Below are positions 1-10,382 of a stretch of 64,000 nt of DNA, one piece after another. Source of the DNA: Betaproteobacteria bacterium (GTDB lineage Bacteria; Pseudomonadota; Gammaproteobacteria; Burkholderiales; SG8-39). Position numbers and translations under genes: made by a program. The stretch is taken from contig JADJPT010000001.1 of NCBI GenBank assembly GCA_016713125.1, positions 186,001 through 250,000 of the forward strand. Direction: 5' to 3'. Positions within the stretch are counted from its first letter, which is position 1; each line of letters opens with the position of its first letter. Under the pieces are notes generated by a model. The model saw only the letters and a list, made by a program, of their open reading frames with translations. It made no database searches and was not told where the DNA came from.

Positions 1-85
1 GCAGCAGGGGTTGTGCGCCGCATCATGAGCGGAGCGCTGCGGTAGAATCCGCTTCCCCTTCCCCTATCCAGCGGGCGGCGCGAGC

Positions 86-3000
86 ATGCAGCGGCTGCGC
101 GAAATTCCGTACAACTACACTTCGTTCTCCGATCGCGAGATCGTGTTGCGCCTGCTCGGCGCCGAGGGCTGGGAGCTGATCTCCGAGCTGCGCGCCGAAC
201 GCCGCACCGGCCGCTCGGCGCGCATGCTCTACGAAGTGCTGGGCGAGATCTGGGTGGTGCAGCGCAATCCCTACCTGGAAGATGACCTGCTCGAGCACCG
301 CAAGCGGCGCGAGCAGGTGATATCCGGAATGCGCCGCCGGCTGGCGGAGATCGAGCAGCGCCGCGGCGACAGCGACAGCGAGAAAGTGCGCAGCCTGTTG
401 GCCCGATCGCGCGCCGCGGTGGCGCGTTTCGACGCTGATTTCGAGGCCACCCGCGACCTGCGCAGGAAGACGCTGCGCGCGCTCGCGCGGGTGACGCGCA
501 AGGACAACGTCGCCTTCGACGGATTCGCGCGCGTATCGCATGTTACCGACGCCACCGACTGGCGCGTCGAGTATCCCTTCGTGGTGGTTACCCCGGACAC
601 CGAGGAGGAGGTGCAGCCCATCGTGCGCGAGCTGATCCGCCTCGGCCTGAGCATCATCCCGCGCGGCGGCGGCACCGGCTACACCGGAGGCGCGGTGCCG
701 CTCACGCGCCGCTCTGCGGTGGTCAATACCGAGAAGCTGGAATCGCTCTCGGCGGTCGAGGACAGCGAGTTGCCGGGTCTGCCGCTGGGCAAGGTGGTGC
801 CGACGCTGCGCTGCGGCGCCGGGGTGGTCACGCGCCGCGTGATGGACGCGGCCGAGAACGCCGGCCTGGTGTTCGCCGTCGACCCGACCTCGGCCGACGC
901 CTCGTGCATAGGCGGCAACGTGGCCATGAACGCCGGCGGCAAGAAGGCCGTGCTGTGGGGCACGGCGATCGACAATCTCGCCTCCTGGCGCATGGTGACC
1001 CCGGACGCCGAATGGCTCGACGTCGAGCGTGTCGGCCACAATCTGGGCAAGATTCACGACGCGGACACGGCGGTGTTCCGGCTGCGCCGCTACGCGGCCG
1101 ACGGCAGGAAGCTGCTGTCGGAGACGAGCATCGAGATTCCCGGCGCCTCGTTCCGCAAGGCGGGTCTGGGCAAGGACGTCACCGACAAGTTTCTCTCCGG
1201 ACTGCCGGGCATACAGAAGGAAGGCACGGACGGCATCATCACCTCCGCGCGTTTCATCCTGCACCGCATGCCCTCGCACGTGCGCACGGTGTGCCTGGAG
1301 TTCTTCGGTTCGGCGCACCAGGCCGTGCCGGCCATCGTCGAGATCAAGGACCACCTCGATGCCCACGCCAGTGTGATGCTCGCCGGACTCGAGCACCTCG
1401 ACGAGCGCTACCTGCGCGCGGTCGGCTACGCGACCAAGGCGCGCCGCAACCAGCGGCCCAAGATGGTGCTGATCGGCGACATCGTCGGCGACAACGTGGA
1501 CGAGGTGGCCAGCGTCGCCTCTGCGGTGGTGCGCATGGCCAATGCGCGCGGCGGCGAGGGTTTCGTCGCGGTCTCGGCCGAGACGCGCAAGCGCTTCTGG
1601 CTGGACCGCGCGCGCACCGCCGCCATCGCCAAGCACACCAACGCCTTCAAGGTGAACGAGGACGTGGTGATCCCGCTGCCGCGCCTGGCCGAGTATTCCG
1701 ACGGCATCGAGCGCATCAACATCGAGCTTTCGATCACCAACAAGCTGGAGCTGCTGGACGCGCTGTCGGGCTACTTCTCCGCCGAACTGCCGCTGGTGCA
1801 GGGCGACGTGCATCTGGACGCGGCCGAGGTGCTGGGCGATCGTCCGCGCCGGGCCCGCGAGGCGATCGCCGGCGTGCGCGCGCGCTGGCAGTGGCTGCTG
1901 GACAACCTCGATGCGCCGGTCGAGGCGATCGATGCCGACTTCGCCGGCGGCGCGACGGCGCGCGATGCGATGGCGGTCGAGCATGCCAGCGTGTTCTCGG
2001 CCGTCCAGGCGCACGCGCTGCGCGTGTCCTGGAAGCTCGAATTGCGCGAGGAACTGCATCGCATCTTCAGCGGCCTGGCGTTCCAGCCGCATCGTCGAGG
2101 GCGCCGAGGCCATGCACAAGCAGGTGCTGCGCGGCCGCGTGTTCGTCGCCCTGCACATGCACGCCGGCGACGGCAACGTGCACACCAACATTCCGGTCAA
2201 CTCAGACGACTACCTGATGCTGCAGCGTGCCAACCAGGCGGTGGCGCGCATCATGAAGCTGGCCAAATCCCTGGGCGGGGTGATTTCGGGCGAGCACGGC
2301 ATAGGCATCACCAAGCTCGAGTACCTCGAGGCCGGCGAGATGGAGGCCTTCCGCGCCTACAAGCAGAAGGTCGATCCCGAGGGCCGCTTCAACGCCGGCA
2401 AGCTGCTGGCCGGGGCGACGCTGGAGAACGCCTACACGCCGAGCTTCTCCCTGCTGGGCGCCGAATCGCTGATTCTCGAGCAGTCGGATCTGGGCCGCAT
2501 CAACGACTCGATCAAGGACTGCCTGCGCTGCGGCAAGTGCAAGCCGGTGTGCGCCACGCATGTGCCGCGCGCCAACCTGATGTACTCGCCGAGGAACAAG
2601 ATCCTCGCCGCCTCGCTGCTGACCGAGGCCTTCCTGTACGAGGAGCAGACGCGCCGCGGCGTGTCGTTCGCGCACTACGACGAGTTCGGCGATGTCGCCG
2701 ACCACTGCACCGTGTGTCACAAGTGCGAGAGTCCCTGTCCGGTCGACATCGATTTCGGCGACGTGTCGGTGGCCATGCGCAACCTCCTTCGCCGCCAGGG
2801 CAAGCGTCGCTTCAACCCGGGCACCGCCGCTTCGATGCTGTTCCTGAACGCCACCGATCCGCGCAGCATCAAGCTGATCCGCACCGCCATGATCGGCTGG
2901 GGCTACAAGCTGCAGCGTTTCGCCCATGGGCTGGCCCGGAGCCTCGGTCTGGCGCGCGCGCAGACCGCCCGCCCGCCGGCCACCACCGGCCGCCCGGCGC

Positions 3001-3941
3001 TGCGCGCGCAGGTGATGCACTTCGTCAACAAGCCCATGCCGGGCAAGCTGCCCAAGCGCACTGCGCGCGCGCTGCTCGACATCGAAGACGCCAAGATCGT
3101 GCCTATCGTGCGCGACCCGGCCAAGGTCGGCGAGGATTCCGATGCGGTGTTCTACTTCCCGGGCTGCGGCTCCGAGCGGCTGTTCTCGCAGGTGGGTCTC
3201 GCCACCCAGGCCATGCTCTACGAGATCGGCACGCAATGCGTGCTGCCGCCGGGCTACCTGTGCTGCGGCTATCCGCAGACCGCGGCCGGCGAGGCCGAGA
3301 AGGGCGAGCGCATCATCACGCAGAACCGCGTGCTGTTCCACCGCCTGGCCACCACGCTGAACTACCTCGACATCAAAACCGTGATCGTGTCCTGCGGCAC
3401 CTGCATGGATCAGCTCGAGAAGTACGAGTTCGAGAAAATCTTCCCCGGCTGCCGTCTGCTCGACATCCACGAGTACCTGCTCGAGAAGGGCGTGAAGCTC
3501 GAAGCCGCGACCGGCGTGCGTTACATGTACCACGATCCCTGCCATACGCCGATGAAGACGCACCAGCCCATGAAGGTGGTGAACGACCTGATGGGCGGTG
3601 ACGTGACCCTGTCGGATCGCTGCTGCGGTGAATCGGGCACGCTGGCCGTCACGCGTCCCGACGTTTCCACCCAGGTGCGCTTTCGCAAACAGGAGGAGCT
3701 GGCGCGCGGCATGGACACGATCCGGGCCGGCGCACGCGGCGCTGCGCCGCACACCGGCGAAGTCAAGGTGCTGACCTCCTGCCCTTCATGTTTGCAAGGT
3801 TTGACGCGCTTCTCGGATGACACCGGCGCCGATGCCGACTATATTGTGGTCGAAATGGCCCGCCACCTCCTCGGCCCCGACTGGCTGCCGGAGTTCGTGC
3901 AGAAGGCCAACAACGGCGGAATCGAACGGGTTCTGCTCTAG
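86..3941 (+). CDS. FAD-linked oxidase / Fe-S fusion oxidoreductase (DUF3683 family), interrupted by one frameshift
   Basis: Inferred protein of about 1284 aa resembling a fusion of GlcD-like and GlcF-like subunits of D-2-hydroxyacid (lactate/glycolate) dehydrogenases. Order: N-terminal DUF3683-like region (about 1-130); PCMH-type FAD domain (about 165-400) with PRGGGTGYTGG; FAD-oxidase C-terminal domain with HMHAGDGNVHTN; two 4Fe-4S motifs, CLRCGKCKPVC (about 812) and CTVCHKCESPCPV (about 874); then CCG-type cysteine-rich repeats (FYFPGCG, LCCGYPQ, SCGTCMDQ, DRCCGESG). The frame changes at about 2090: TTC CAG CCG, one extra C, ATC GTC GAG restores the conserved reading, so a one-base insertion is likely. 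ATG 86 begins the conserved MQRLREIPYNYTSF start. The substrate cannot be read from sequence. Electrons probably leave through the Fe-S half to the quinone pool. Confidence 0.88.
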
Positions 3942-4049
3942 GCAGTACGGGTTGCCACACCCGGGGGAGGCGTGGCCCGGGCCTCACTCCGGGTCTCAAC
4001 GAGGCAGCGACGCCCAGGCGTCGGGCCGCGAGCACGGAACCGCGCCAGG

Positions 4050-4478
4050 ATGCGTTGCGAACTCTGCGGGCAGGACGGCGGGGCGGTGCTCTGGCGCGAC
4101 GATTTTTGCCGGGTCGTGAACGTGGCAGACAATGCCGACTATCCGGCGTTCTGCCGTGTCATCCTGAACCGGCACGTGCGCGAGATGAGTGACCTGCCCC
4201 CGGACGAGCGCCGCCGACTGATGGATATCGTATTCGCCACCGAAACCGCGCTGCGCGACGTGCTGCAGCCGGACAAGATCAACCTTGCGAGTCTCGGCAA
4301 CCAGGTGCCGCATCTGCACTGGCACGTTATTCCGCGCGGGACCGGCGATCGCCATTTTCCCGATCCCGTCTGGGCCCAGCCCGGGCGCGAGTCCGGGGAG
4401 GCGGTCCGGCGCAGCGCGTCCGCCGGGCAACTCGCTCTCGCGCTGCGTGCGCGCATCGAGGCAATGACCCATGAGTGA
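4050..4478 (+). CDS. HIT family protein
   Basis: A 142-aa histidine-triad nucleotide-binding protein. The catalytic motif HLHWHVIPR (H-x-H-x-H) lies at about residues 92-100, preceded by a conserved NQVP segment. The N-terminal CELCG pair is like the zinc-binding cysteines of some HIT proteins. ATG 4050 was chosen because the conserved fold begins at MRCELCGQDG; the frame is open further upstream but there looks non-coding. Its last 8 bases overlap the next gene (ATGAGTGA), so the two are probably translationally coupled. HIT proteins hydrolyse purine nucleoside phosphoramidates or dinucleotides; the specific substrate is not evident. Confidence 0.9.
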   Translation: MRCELCGQDGGAVLWRDDFCRVVNVADNADYPAFCRVILNRHVREMSDLPPDERRRLMDIVFATETALRDVLQPDKINLASLGNQVPHLHWHVIPRGTGDRHFPDPVWAQPGRESGEAVRRSASAGQLALALRARIEAMTHE

Positions 4479-6093
4479 TTTCACCGCTTTCACGGCCTAC
4501 GCGGAGTCGGCACTGCCGGCGCTGTCGGCCACCGCGGCACCCGAGTTCGTCGACGCCGCCACCTGCAAGGCCTGGCTGGAGAATGTGCCGCTGGCCAACG
4601 TGAGCGAGTCGCGCCGCCAGCTGCTGCTGCAGCTCGAGGAGTTCAACGCCTTCCCGTGCAAGGCGGCGACGCGGCTGCAGGTGCTCGAGACGCTGCGCGA
4701 AGCGGTCGCCTTCGTGCAGCTGGAGCTCGCCAAGCGCTTCTCGAATCGCGCCATGCCCATGGCGGAGGCCGAAAGCCGCGTATTCGACGACACCATAGAA
4801 CTCTGGGATCAGATGCGGCTGGGCTATCTGCACTGCCTGGCCGCAGCCGTGGCCGGCGAGTTCGGCATGCGCGCCGTTGCAGCGCAGGTCGCGCAGCGCG
4901 CGCTCGCCTACGCGGGCTTGTCGATGTTCCACCACTACCGGGCCTACCGGCAGGTGCCGCGCTCCCTCTGGCGTTCGCTGCACGTGGTGTTTCGCTGCGC
5001 CGAGTCGCTCGACGTCACCGAAGAGCCGGTCACCGATTACCTGAACCGCGACGTGCAGGAGGCCAGTGCGCGCATCCAGTACGTGCGCGCCCTGCTGATG
5101 GGCATGGCCAACCCGAACGAACTCTCGCAGCGCCAGCTCACCTTCGTGGCCTATCTGCTCGAACGCTGGGCCGAGAAGGCCGACATCTCGGCGCAGCCGG
5201 TGGCCGGCGAGGGCATGCCGCCGCTGGTCGTCGACCTGACCGGAGAAAAGCCGCCCGAGCGCCTGTCGGGCGAGGCCGACGAGAAGATCGGCGAGCCGCG
5301 CTTCATCGATACCCAGCGGCTGGCCAAGAGCCTGCGCAATCGCATCGGCCTGCTCAGGAAAGGCGAGTCGCCGGCCAAGCTCGCCCTCGGCGAGGATTGC
5401 GTGCAGCCTTCCTGCGAGCAGCTGCTGGTGTGCCTGTACCGTCAGTGGTGCCAGCCGAGGCCGGCGCGCGGCGCCGAGCGCAAGCGCGTTTCCGACGTGG
5501 CCATGGTGGTGAACGATGTCGCGGCAATCCACTACTACGTGAGCGGCAAGGTGTTCCGCCAGCCGGGCCAGCAGCGCGAGCTGACCAAGAAGCAACGCGA
5601 GGAGATCGCCACCTTCGGGCGCATCAGCACGCGTGACGAGGACGACCACAGTGTCGCGCAAGGGTTCCTGCTCGAGCACTGGAGCATTGAGGACGAGAGC
5701 GTTTCGGGCCTGCGCATGTTGCGTCGCGCGGGCGACCCGGGCAAGCGCTTCGCCCATGGTCAGCTGGTCGGCGTGCGCACCGGCGATGCCAGGAACTTCA
5801 TGCTCGCCCAGGTGCGCTGGCTGATGCAGGGCGAAGAAGGCGGCCTGCACGCGGGCCTGCGCCTGCTCCCGGGGCTGCCCGCGGCAATCGCCGTACGGCC
5901 GTACGGGCTGAACGCCATGAACGAAGTCTATGTGCCGGCGTTGACGCTCACCGAAGTGGTCGCCCTGCAATCGCCGCCGACGCTGGTGCTTCCTTCAGGC
6001 TGGTACAAACCCAAACGCGTGATCGAAGTCTTCCTGCAACAGCCGCTGCGCGTGCGCCTGATGGAGCTGAGCGAGCGCGGCACCGACTGCCTC
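4471..6093 (+). CDS. Conserved betaproteobacterial protein of unknown function, 3' end lost at a deletion-like junction
   Basis: Starts at ATG 4471, overlapping the HIT gene by 8 bases. About 540 residues read as normal soluble protein with no signal peptide or membrane segment. The C-terminal part has a beta-rich look (GQLVGVRTGD, RWLMQGEEGGLHAGLRLLPG) that vaguely recalls PilZ-type or SH3-like barrels, but no family is claimed. After ELSERGTD (about 6090) the frame runs into sequence that is the antisense of the neighbouring histidine kinase gene, so the natural stop codon is absent. The open frame continues to 6384 only by reading antisense phoR. Coupling to HIT suggests a shared transcript; function unknown. 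Confidence 0.7.
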
Positions 6094-7188
6094 GATGCCT
6101 ATCCCGCTGTCCTCGACGCTGAAAACGCCGGCGCCGTCGCGCAGCGTCCAGCCGATGCGCACGCTGCCGCCCTCTGGCGTGTAGCGCACGGCGTTCGTCA
6201 CCAGGTTGGAAAGGGCGCTGGTCAACTCTCCGGCGCCGGCGAGGATGCTCGCATCGGCTTCGACGTTGCAGCTCACCGTGTGGCGGCCACCCGACAGAAG
6301 GCGCGCCTCCTCGGCCAGCTTCTCGAGCAGCGGACGCACCGGAATGGCCTGTTCGTCGGCCGGACTGGCGGAAGATTCCAGTGAGGACAGGGTCAGCAGA
6401 TCCTCGATCAACTGGCGCATGCGCTGCGACTGCTCGGCCATCAGGCCGAGGTAACGGCGACGCTGCGCCTCGCCGAGCTGCATCTCGGGGTCGGCGAGGG
6501 TTTCGACGAAGCCGGACAGCACGGTGATCGGGGTTTTCAGCTCGTGCGAGACGTTGGCGACGAAGTCGCGCCGCATGGTGTCGAGCTTTTCCTCACCGGT
6601 AATGTCGCGTGCCAGCAGCAGCTTGCGGTCGTCGCCGAAGGGGACCACGCGCATCGCCAGCACGGCGGCCTCGCTGCGCGCGTTGCGCAGCACCAGCGGC
6701 TCCTCGTAGGCGCCGGCCTCCAGATGGCGGACGAAATCCGGATGTCGCAGCAGGTTGGTGACCGCCTGCCCGGCATCGCGCAATCCGTCGATGCCCAGAT
6801 AGAGCTCGGCCGTCGGGTTGGCCCATTCGATGCGATTCTCGGCGTCGAGAATCACCACCCCGTCGGGCAGTGCGCGGCCGGCGTCGCGGAAACGTTCCAG
6901 CGCGACGGCGACCTGCCGGTCTTCGGCATCGCGTATCTTCAGCCAGCGGTGCAGGTCGGCCAGCACGATTTCCCAGGATCCGCTGCCGGGCGGCAGCGTC
7001 GCGCTGCGCGGCGCACGCGCCCAGCGCGCCAATGCGGCCAGATTGCGCGCATTGTGCAGGGCCAGCAGCGCATAGCCGCCGGCCAGCACGCCCAGCGCCC
7101 AGCCGCCGCCGGCCAGCGCCCAGGTTGCGAGGGCGGCCAGTCCGAGCAGCACACTCTTGCCGGCAAAACCGGCCCAGACCGGATTCAA
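6094..7188 (-). CDS. phoR: Phosphate regulon sensor histidine kinase PhoR, C-terminally truncated at a junction
   Basis: Two N-terminal membrane segments (about 8-48) are followed by a PAS domain (about 100-195, DGVVILDAENRIEWAN), a HisKA domain with the phospho-acceptor His215 in FVANVSHELKTP, and the start of the HATPase domain with the N box (Asn332, NLVTNAVRYTPEGG) and the G1 motif DSGIGI (about 360-365). Directly after G1 the sequence stops resembling PhoR; the F and G2 boxes, about 70-75 residues, are missing. The frame stays open to 5995 but that tail is antisense of the adjacent plus-strand gene. PhoR phosphorylates PhoB under phosphate limitation. As written, this protein could not bind ATP normally. 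It lies 49 bp downstream of phoB on the same strand. Confidence 0.88.
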
Positions 7189-7237
7189 GCCACGATACTC
7201 CGCGCGGGGAAACGCGCGGATTGTCTCACGCAGGCCG

Positions 7238-7933
<696 letters not shown>

Positions 7934-8091
7934 GGCGTGCGCCGCTTGCAGGTCTGGGGAAGGCTGTGGATGCGGGTGTGGTGGGGGGGGCGGATGGCTT
8001 TCATTGCGGCAATTTTAAGAAGCTTTCATTACCATATTGTTGCAATCGGCAAATCCGCGGCCATGTATGATTCCGCCTCCGCGGAGCCCCC
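7934..8091. promoter_or_regulatory. Divergent promoter region between phoB and the DUF971 gene
   Basis: This 158-bp region is AT-rich only at about 7997-8045. It contains two copies of GCTTTCATT (7997-8005 and 8022-8030), 25 bp apart and both upstream of phoB. A Pho box has 11-bp spaced CTGTCAT repeats, so these match only loosely; autoregulation by PhoB is possible but not shown. No clear -35/-10 pair was identified for either gene. Confidence 0.3.
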
Positions 8092-8505
8092 ATGAGCGAT
8101 ACCCCAGTCCCCATCGAAATCAAGTTGCACCAGAAATCGCGCCTGCTGGAACTGGCCTTTTCCGATGGTGCGCATTACACCCTGCCCTACGAGTTCCTGC
8201 GCGTCCACTCGCCTTCGGCCGAAGTGCGCGGCCACGGCCCCGGCCAGGAGGTGCTGCAGACCGGCAAGCGTGAGGTCGGCATCACCAGCCTCTAGCCGGT
8301 CGGCTCCTACGCCGTGCAGCCCACCTTCAGCGACGGGCACGCCACCGGCATTTACGCGTGGGATTACCTGCGCCACCTGGGCGAGAACCAGCAGAAGCTG
8401 TGGGACGAGTACCTGCAGAAGCTTGCCGATGCGGGCGCAAGCAGGGATCAGGAGCAAGGGCTTACATCCCTCATGCCCCTTTCCGGTAAAGGGGGATGTG
8501 CTTGA
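8092..8505 (+). CDS. DUF971 domain protein interrupted by an in-frame amber codon
   Basis: A small protein of the DUF971 (gamma-butyrobetaine hydroxylase-like N-terminal) family, which often sits beside ubiE in betaproteobacteria. The first 67 codons end at TAG 8293-8295. Reading on in the same frame gives PVGSYAVQPTFSDGHATGIYAWDYL, here split as PVGSYAVQPTFSDGH and GIYAWDYL, the conserved second half of the domain. Relatives have Glu-Pro-Val-Gly at this place, so GAG-to-TAG is the simplest change. The frame finally stops at 8503-8505, and that TGA overlaps a TTG start for ubiE. It could be a sequencing error, a real nonsense mutation or a suppressed stop; no ORF shift is involved. Confidence 0.75.
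8476..8494 (+). promoter_or_regulatory. Hairpin covering the ubiE ribosome-binding site
   Basis: CCCCTTT (8476-8482) and AAAGGGG (8488-8494) form a 7-bp stem with loop CCGGT. The right arm is the purine-rich ribosome-binding site of ubiE, 6-7 bases before a TTG start at 8502. The hairpin lies inside the final codons of the upstream gene, so ribosomes translating that gene would open it. This suggests translational coupling. Inference from sequence only. Confidence 0.45.
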
Positions 8506-9236
8506 GTCGGGAAACCGATTTCGGCTTCCAGAAGGTTGCCGAGGAGGCCAAGGCAGGCAAGGTACGCGAGGTTTTCGACCGCGTCGCCGGCCGCTACGAC
8601 CTCATGAACGACTTGATGTCGCTGGGCCTGCACCGCGCCTGGAAGGCCTTTGCCATCGCCCTTTCGCAGGTGCGACCGGGCGATCGCGTGCTGGATGTGG
8701 CCGCCGGCAGCGGCGACCTGTCGCGCGCGTTTGCGCGTCGCGTCGGACCTTCCGGCCAGGTCTGGGCCACCGACATCAACCGCAGCATGCTGGCGGTCGG
8801 CCGCGATCGACTGCTCGACCAGGGCGCGGTGTGCCCGGCCGTGCAGTGCGACGCCGAGCATTTGCCTTTTCCGGACGGCGCCTTCGACTGCGTCAGCGTG
8901 GCCTTCGGCCTGCGCAACATGACCCACAAGGACGCCGCGCTGGCCGAGATGTCGCGTGTCCTGCGTCCGGGTGGGCGACTGCTGGTGCTGGAATTCTCGA
9001 AAGTCTGGAAGCCGCTGGAAAAGCCCTACGATCTGTACTCGTTCAAGGTTCTGCCCTGGCTGGGCGAGCGCGTGGCGCAGGACGGCGAGGCCTATCGCTA
9101 CCTGGCCGAATCGATCCGCATGCATCCGGACCAGGAGACATTGCGCAACATGATGGAACGCGCAGGGCTGGAGCGTGTCGAATATTTCAACCTCACTGCG
9201 GGCGTGGTCGCGTTGCACCGTGGTTACCGCCTCTAG
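8502..9236 (+). CDS. ubiE: Demethylmenaquinone/2-methoxy-6-polyprenyl-1,4-benzoquinol methyltransferase UbiE
   Basis: A class I SAM-dependent methyltransferase of 244 aa. Motif I is VLDVAAGSGDLS, followed by WATDINRSML, the UbiE signature around YDLMNDLMSLGLHRAWK, and a conserved FGLRNMTHK plus a C-terminal GVVALHRGYRL. It performs the C-methylation in ubiquinone (and menaquinone) synthesis. TTG 8502 is preferred: it overlaps the upstream TGA (TTGA) and has a well-spaced AAAGGGGG site, whereas ATG 8496 lies directly on that site. The cluster ubiE-Tim44-ubiJ-ubiB indicates a quinone-biosynthesis locus. Confidence 0.95.
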   Translation: MSRETDFGFQKVAEEAKAGKVREVFDRVAGRYDLMNDLMSLGLHRAWKAFAIALSQVRPGDRVLDVAAGSGDLSRAFARRVGPSGQVWATDINRSMLAVGRDRLLDQGAVCPAVQCDAEHLPFPDGAFDCVSVAFGLRNMTHKDAALAEMSRVLRPGGRLLVLEFSKVWKPLEKPYDLYSFKVLPWLGERVAQDGEAYRYLAESIRMHPDQETLRNMMERAGLERVEYFNLTAGVVALHRGYRL

Positions 9237-9406
9237 TTTTCGCGGCGGACGTTTCGGGCGGTGATGCAAATCAGCCACAGCTTGGCGCGGTTTGCGGTCG
9301 GCAGGGGTTTTTCCCCTACTCAAGCGCGGATGCGCGCGGTAGGATGAAGAGACAATAAGAAAGCACGAAAGAAGCACAGTCGTTCAACCAACCAAGGACG
9401 GGACAG

Positions 9407-10294
9407 ATGAAGCGCATCATGATGAGCCTGACGGCCCTGTTGCTGGGCGCCGGACTCCTGATCGGCGAAGCCGAGGCCAAGAAGCTGGGCGGGGGGAAAT
9501 CCTTCGGCGCCCAGCGCAACGTCACGGCACCCCCGGCGTCGACACCGCCGGCGCGCCAGGCGCAACAGGCCGCGCCTGCGCAGTCGCCGGCCGCACAACC
9601 GGCCTCCGGACTGTCCAAGTGGGCGCCGATGCTCGGCGGCCTGGCCATCGGCGGCATGCTCGGCGCCTTGTTCGCCGGCCAGGGTTTCGGCGGTGCGCTC
9701 GGCAGCATCCTGATGATCGCCCTGCTCGCCTTCGCGGCCGTCGTGCTGGTGCGCATGTTCATACGCAGCCGCCAGCCCGCCGCCGCCGCGCTGGGCGCCG
9801 GTTCCATGCAGCGCGCGCAGCCCATGCAGTATCAGGGCCTGGGCAACGAGACGGTCGCCGCACCGCCGCCCTCGCAGGCCGCGGGCTTCGACGCCCAGCC
9901 GGCACCCGCACCCACCAACGTACCGGCCGGCTTCGACGTCGCAGGCTTCGTGCGTCAGGCCAAGCTCTCCTACATCCGCCTGCAGGGTGCCAACGACGCC
10001 GGCAACCTGGACGAGATCCGCGATTTCACCACCCCCGAGATGTTCGCCACGTTGAAGGCCGACATCGAAGAGCGCGCCGGTTCGCGGCAGACCACGGACG
10101 TGGTCACGCTGAACGCCGACCTGCTCGAAGTGGTGACCGAGGGCGATCGCCACTGGGCCAGCGTGCGCTTTGCCGGCATGGTCAGCGAGGCCCCCGGCCA
10201 GGCACCGGTCGGTTTCGAGGAAATCTGGAACCTGTCCAAGCCCGTCGACGGCTCGAGCGGCTGGGTGCTGTCGGGCATCCAGCAGATGCACTGA
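9407..10294 (+). CDS. Tim44-like domain membrane protein
   Basis: A 295-aa protein with a signal peptide-like start (MKRIMMSLTALLLGAGLLIG), an Ala/Pro/Gln-rich linker (about 35-70), a glycine-rich membrane region (about 70-120: GGLAIGGMLGALFAGQ then ILMIALLAFAAVVLVRMFI), a second low-complexity linker, and a C-terminal Tim44/TolA-fold domain (about 170-293). Bacterial Tim44-like proteins occur commonly in this position next to ubiE/ubiJ/ubiB; their role is not established. A 170-bp gap upstream carries only a short GGGG-T5-CCCC hairpin near 9303-9316. Confidence 0.85.
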   Translation: MKRIMMSLTALLLGAGLLIGEAEAKKLGGGKSFGAQRNVTAPPASTPPARQAQQAAPAQSPAAQPASGLSKWAPMLGGLAIGGMLGALFAGQGFGGALGSILMIALLAFAAVVLVRMFIRSRQPAAAALGAGSMQRAQPMQYQGLGNETVAAPPPSQAAGFDAQPAPAPTNVPAGFDVAGFVRQAKLSYIRLQGANDAGNLDEIRDFTTPEMFATLKADIEERAGSRQTTDVVTLNADLLEVVTEGDRHWASVRFAGMVSEAPGQAPVGFEEIWNLSKPVDGSSGWVLSGIQQMH

Positions 10295-10341
10295 ACTTGT
10301 CGCGCCCGCCACCGCAGCGGCGCGCAGTACCTGCGATAATC

Positions 10342-10373
10342 CGAAGGCCACCGTGAGGTGGCCTTCGTTTTTT
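10342..10373 (+). terminator. Rho-independent terminator after the Tim44-like gene
   Basis: CGAAGGCCACC (10342-10352), loop GTGA, GGTGGCCTTCG (10357-10367), then six T. The perfect 11-bp stem and T-tract make a textbook intrinsic terminator, 47 bp after the Tim44-like stop codon and 10 bp before ubiJ. ubiJ may therefore depend on read-through or a promoter hidden in this short gap. Confidence 0.92.
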
Positions 10374-10382
10374 CGACGACCC

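Noticed and set aside
23..2200. Long open frame on the minus strand opposite the FAD oxidase
   Set aside because: Composition is Arg/Ala/His-rich without motifs; it is the antisense of a strongly conserved gene. Many similar long antisense frames across the window arise from high GC content.
7997..8030. Pho box upstream of phoB
   Set aside because: The GCTTTCATT copies are 25 bp apart instead of 11 and deviate from CTGTCAT, so only a weak note is kept in the regulatory entry.
8293..8295. Amber codon as pyrrolysine or other recoding
   Set aside because: Relatives have Glu here, no recoding element is visible, and the surrounding window has many sequence lesions.
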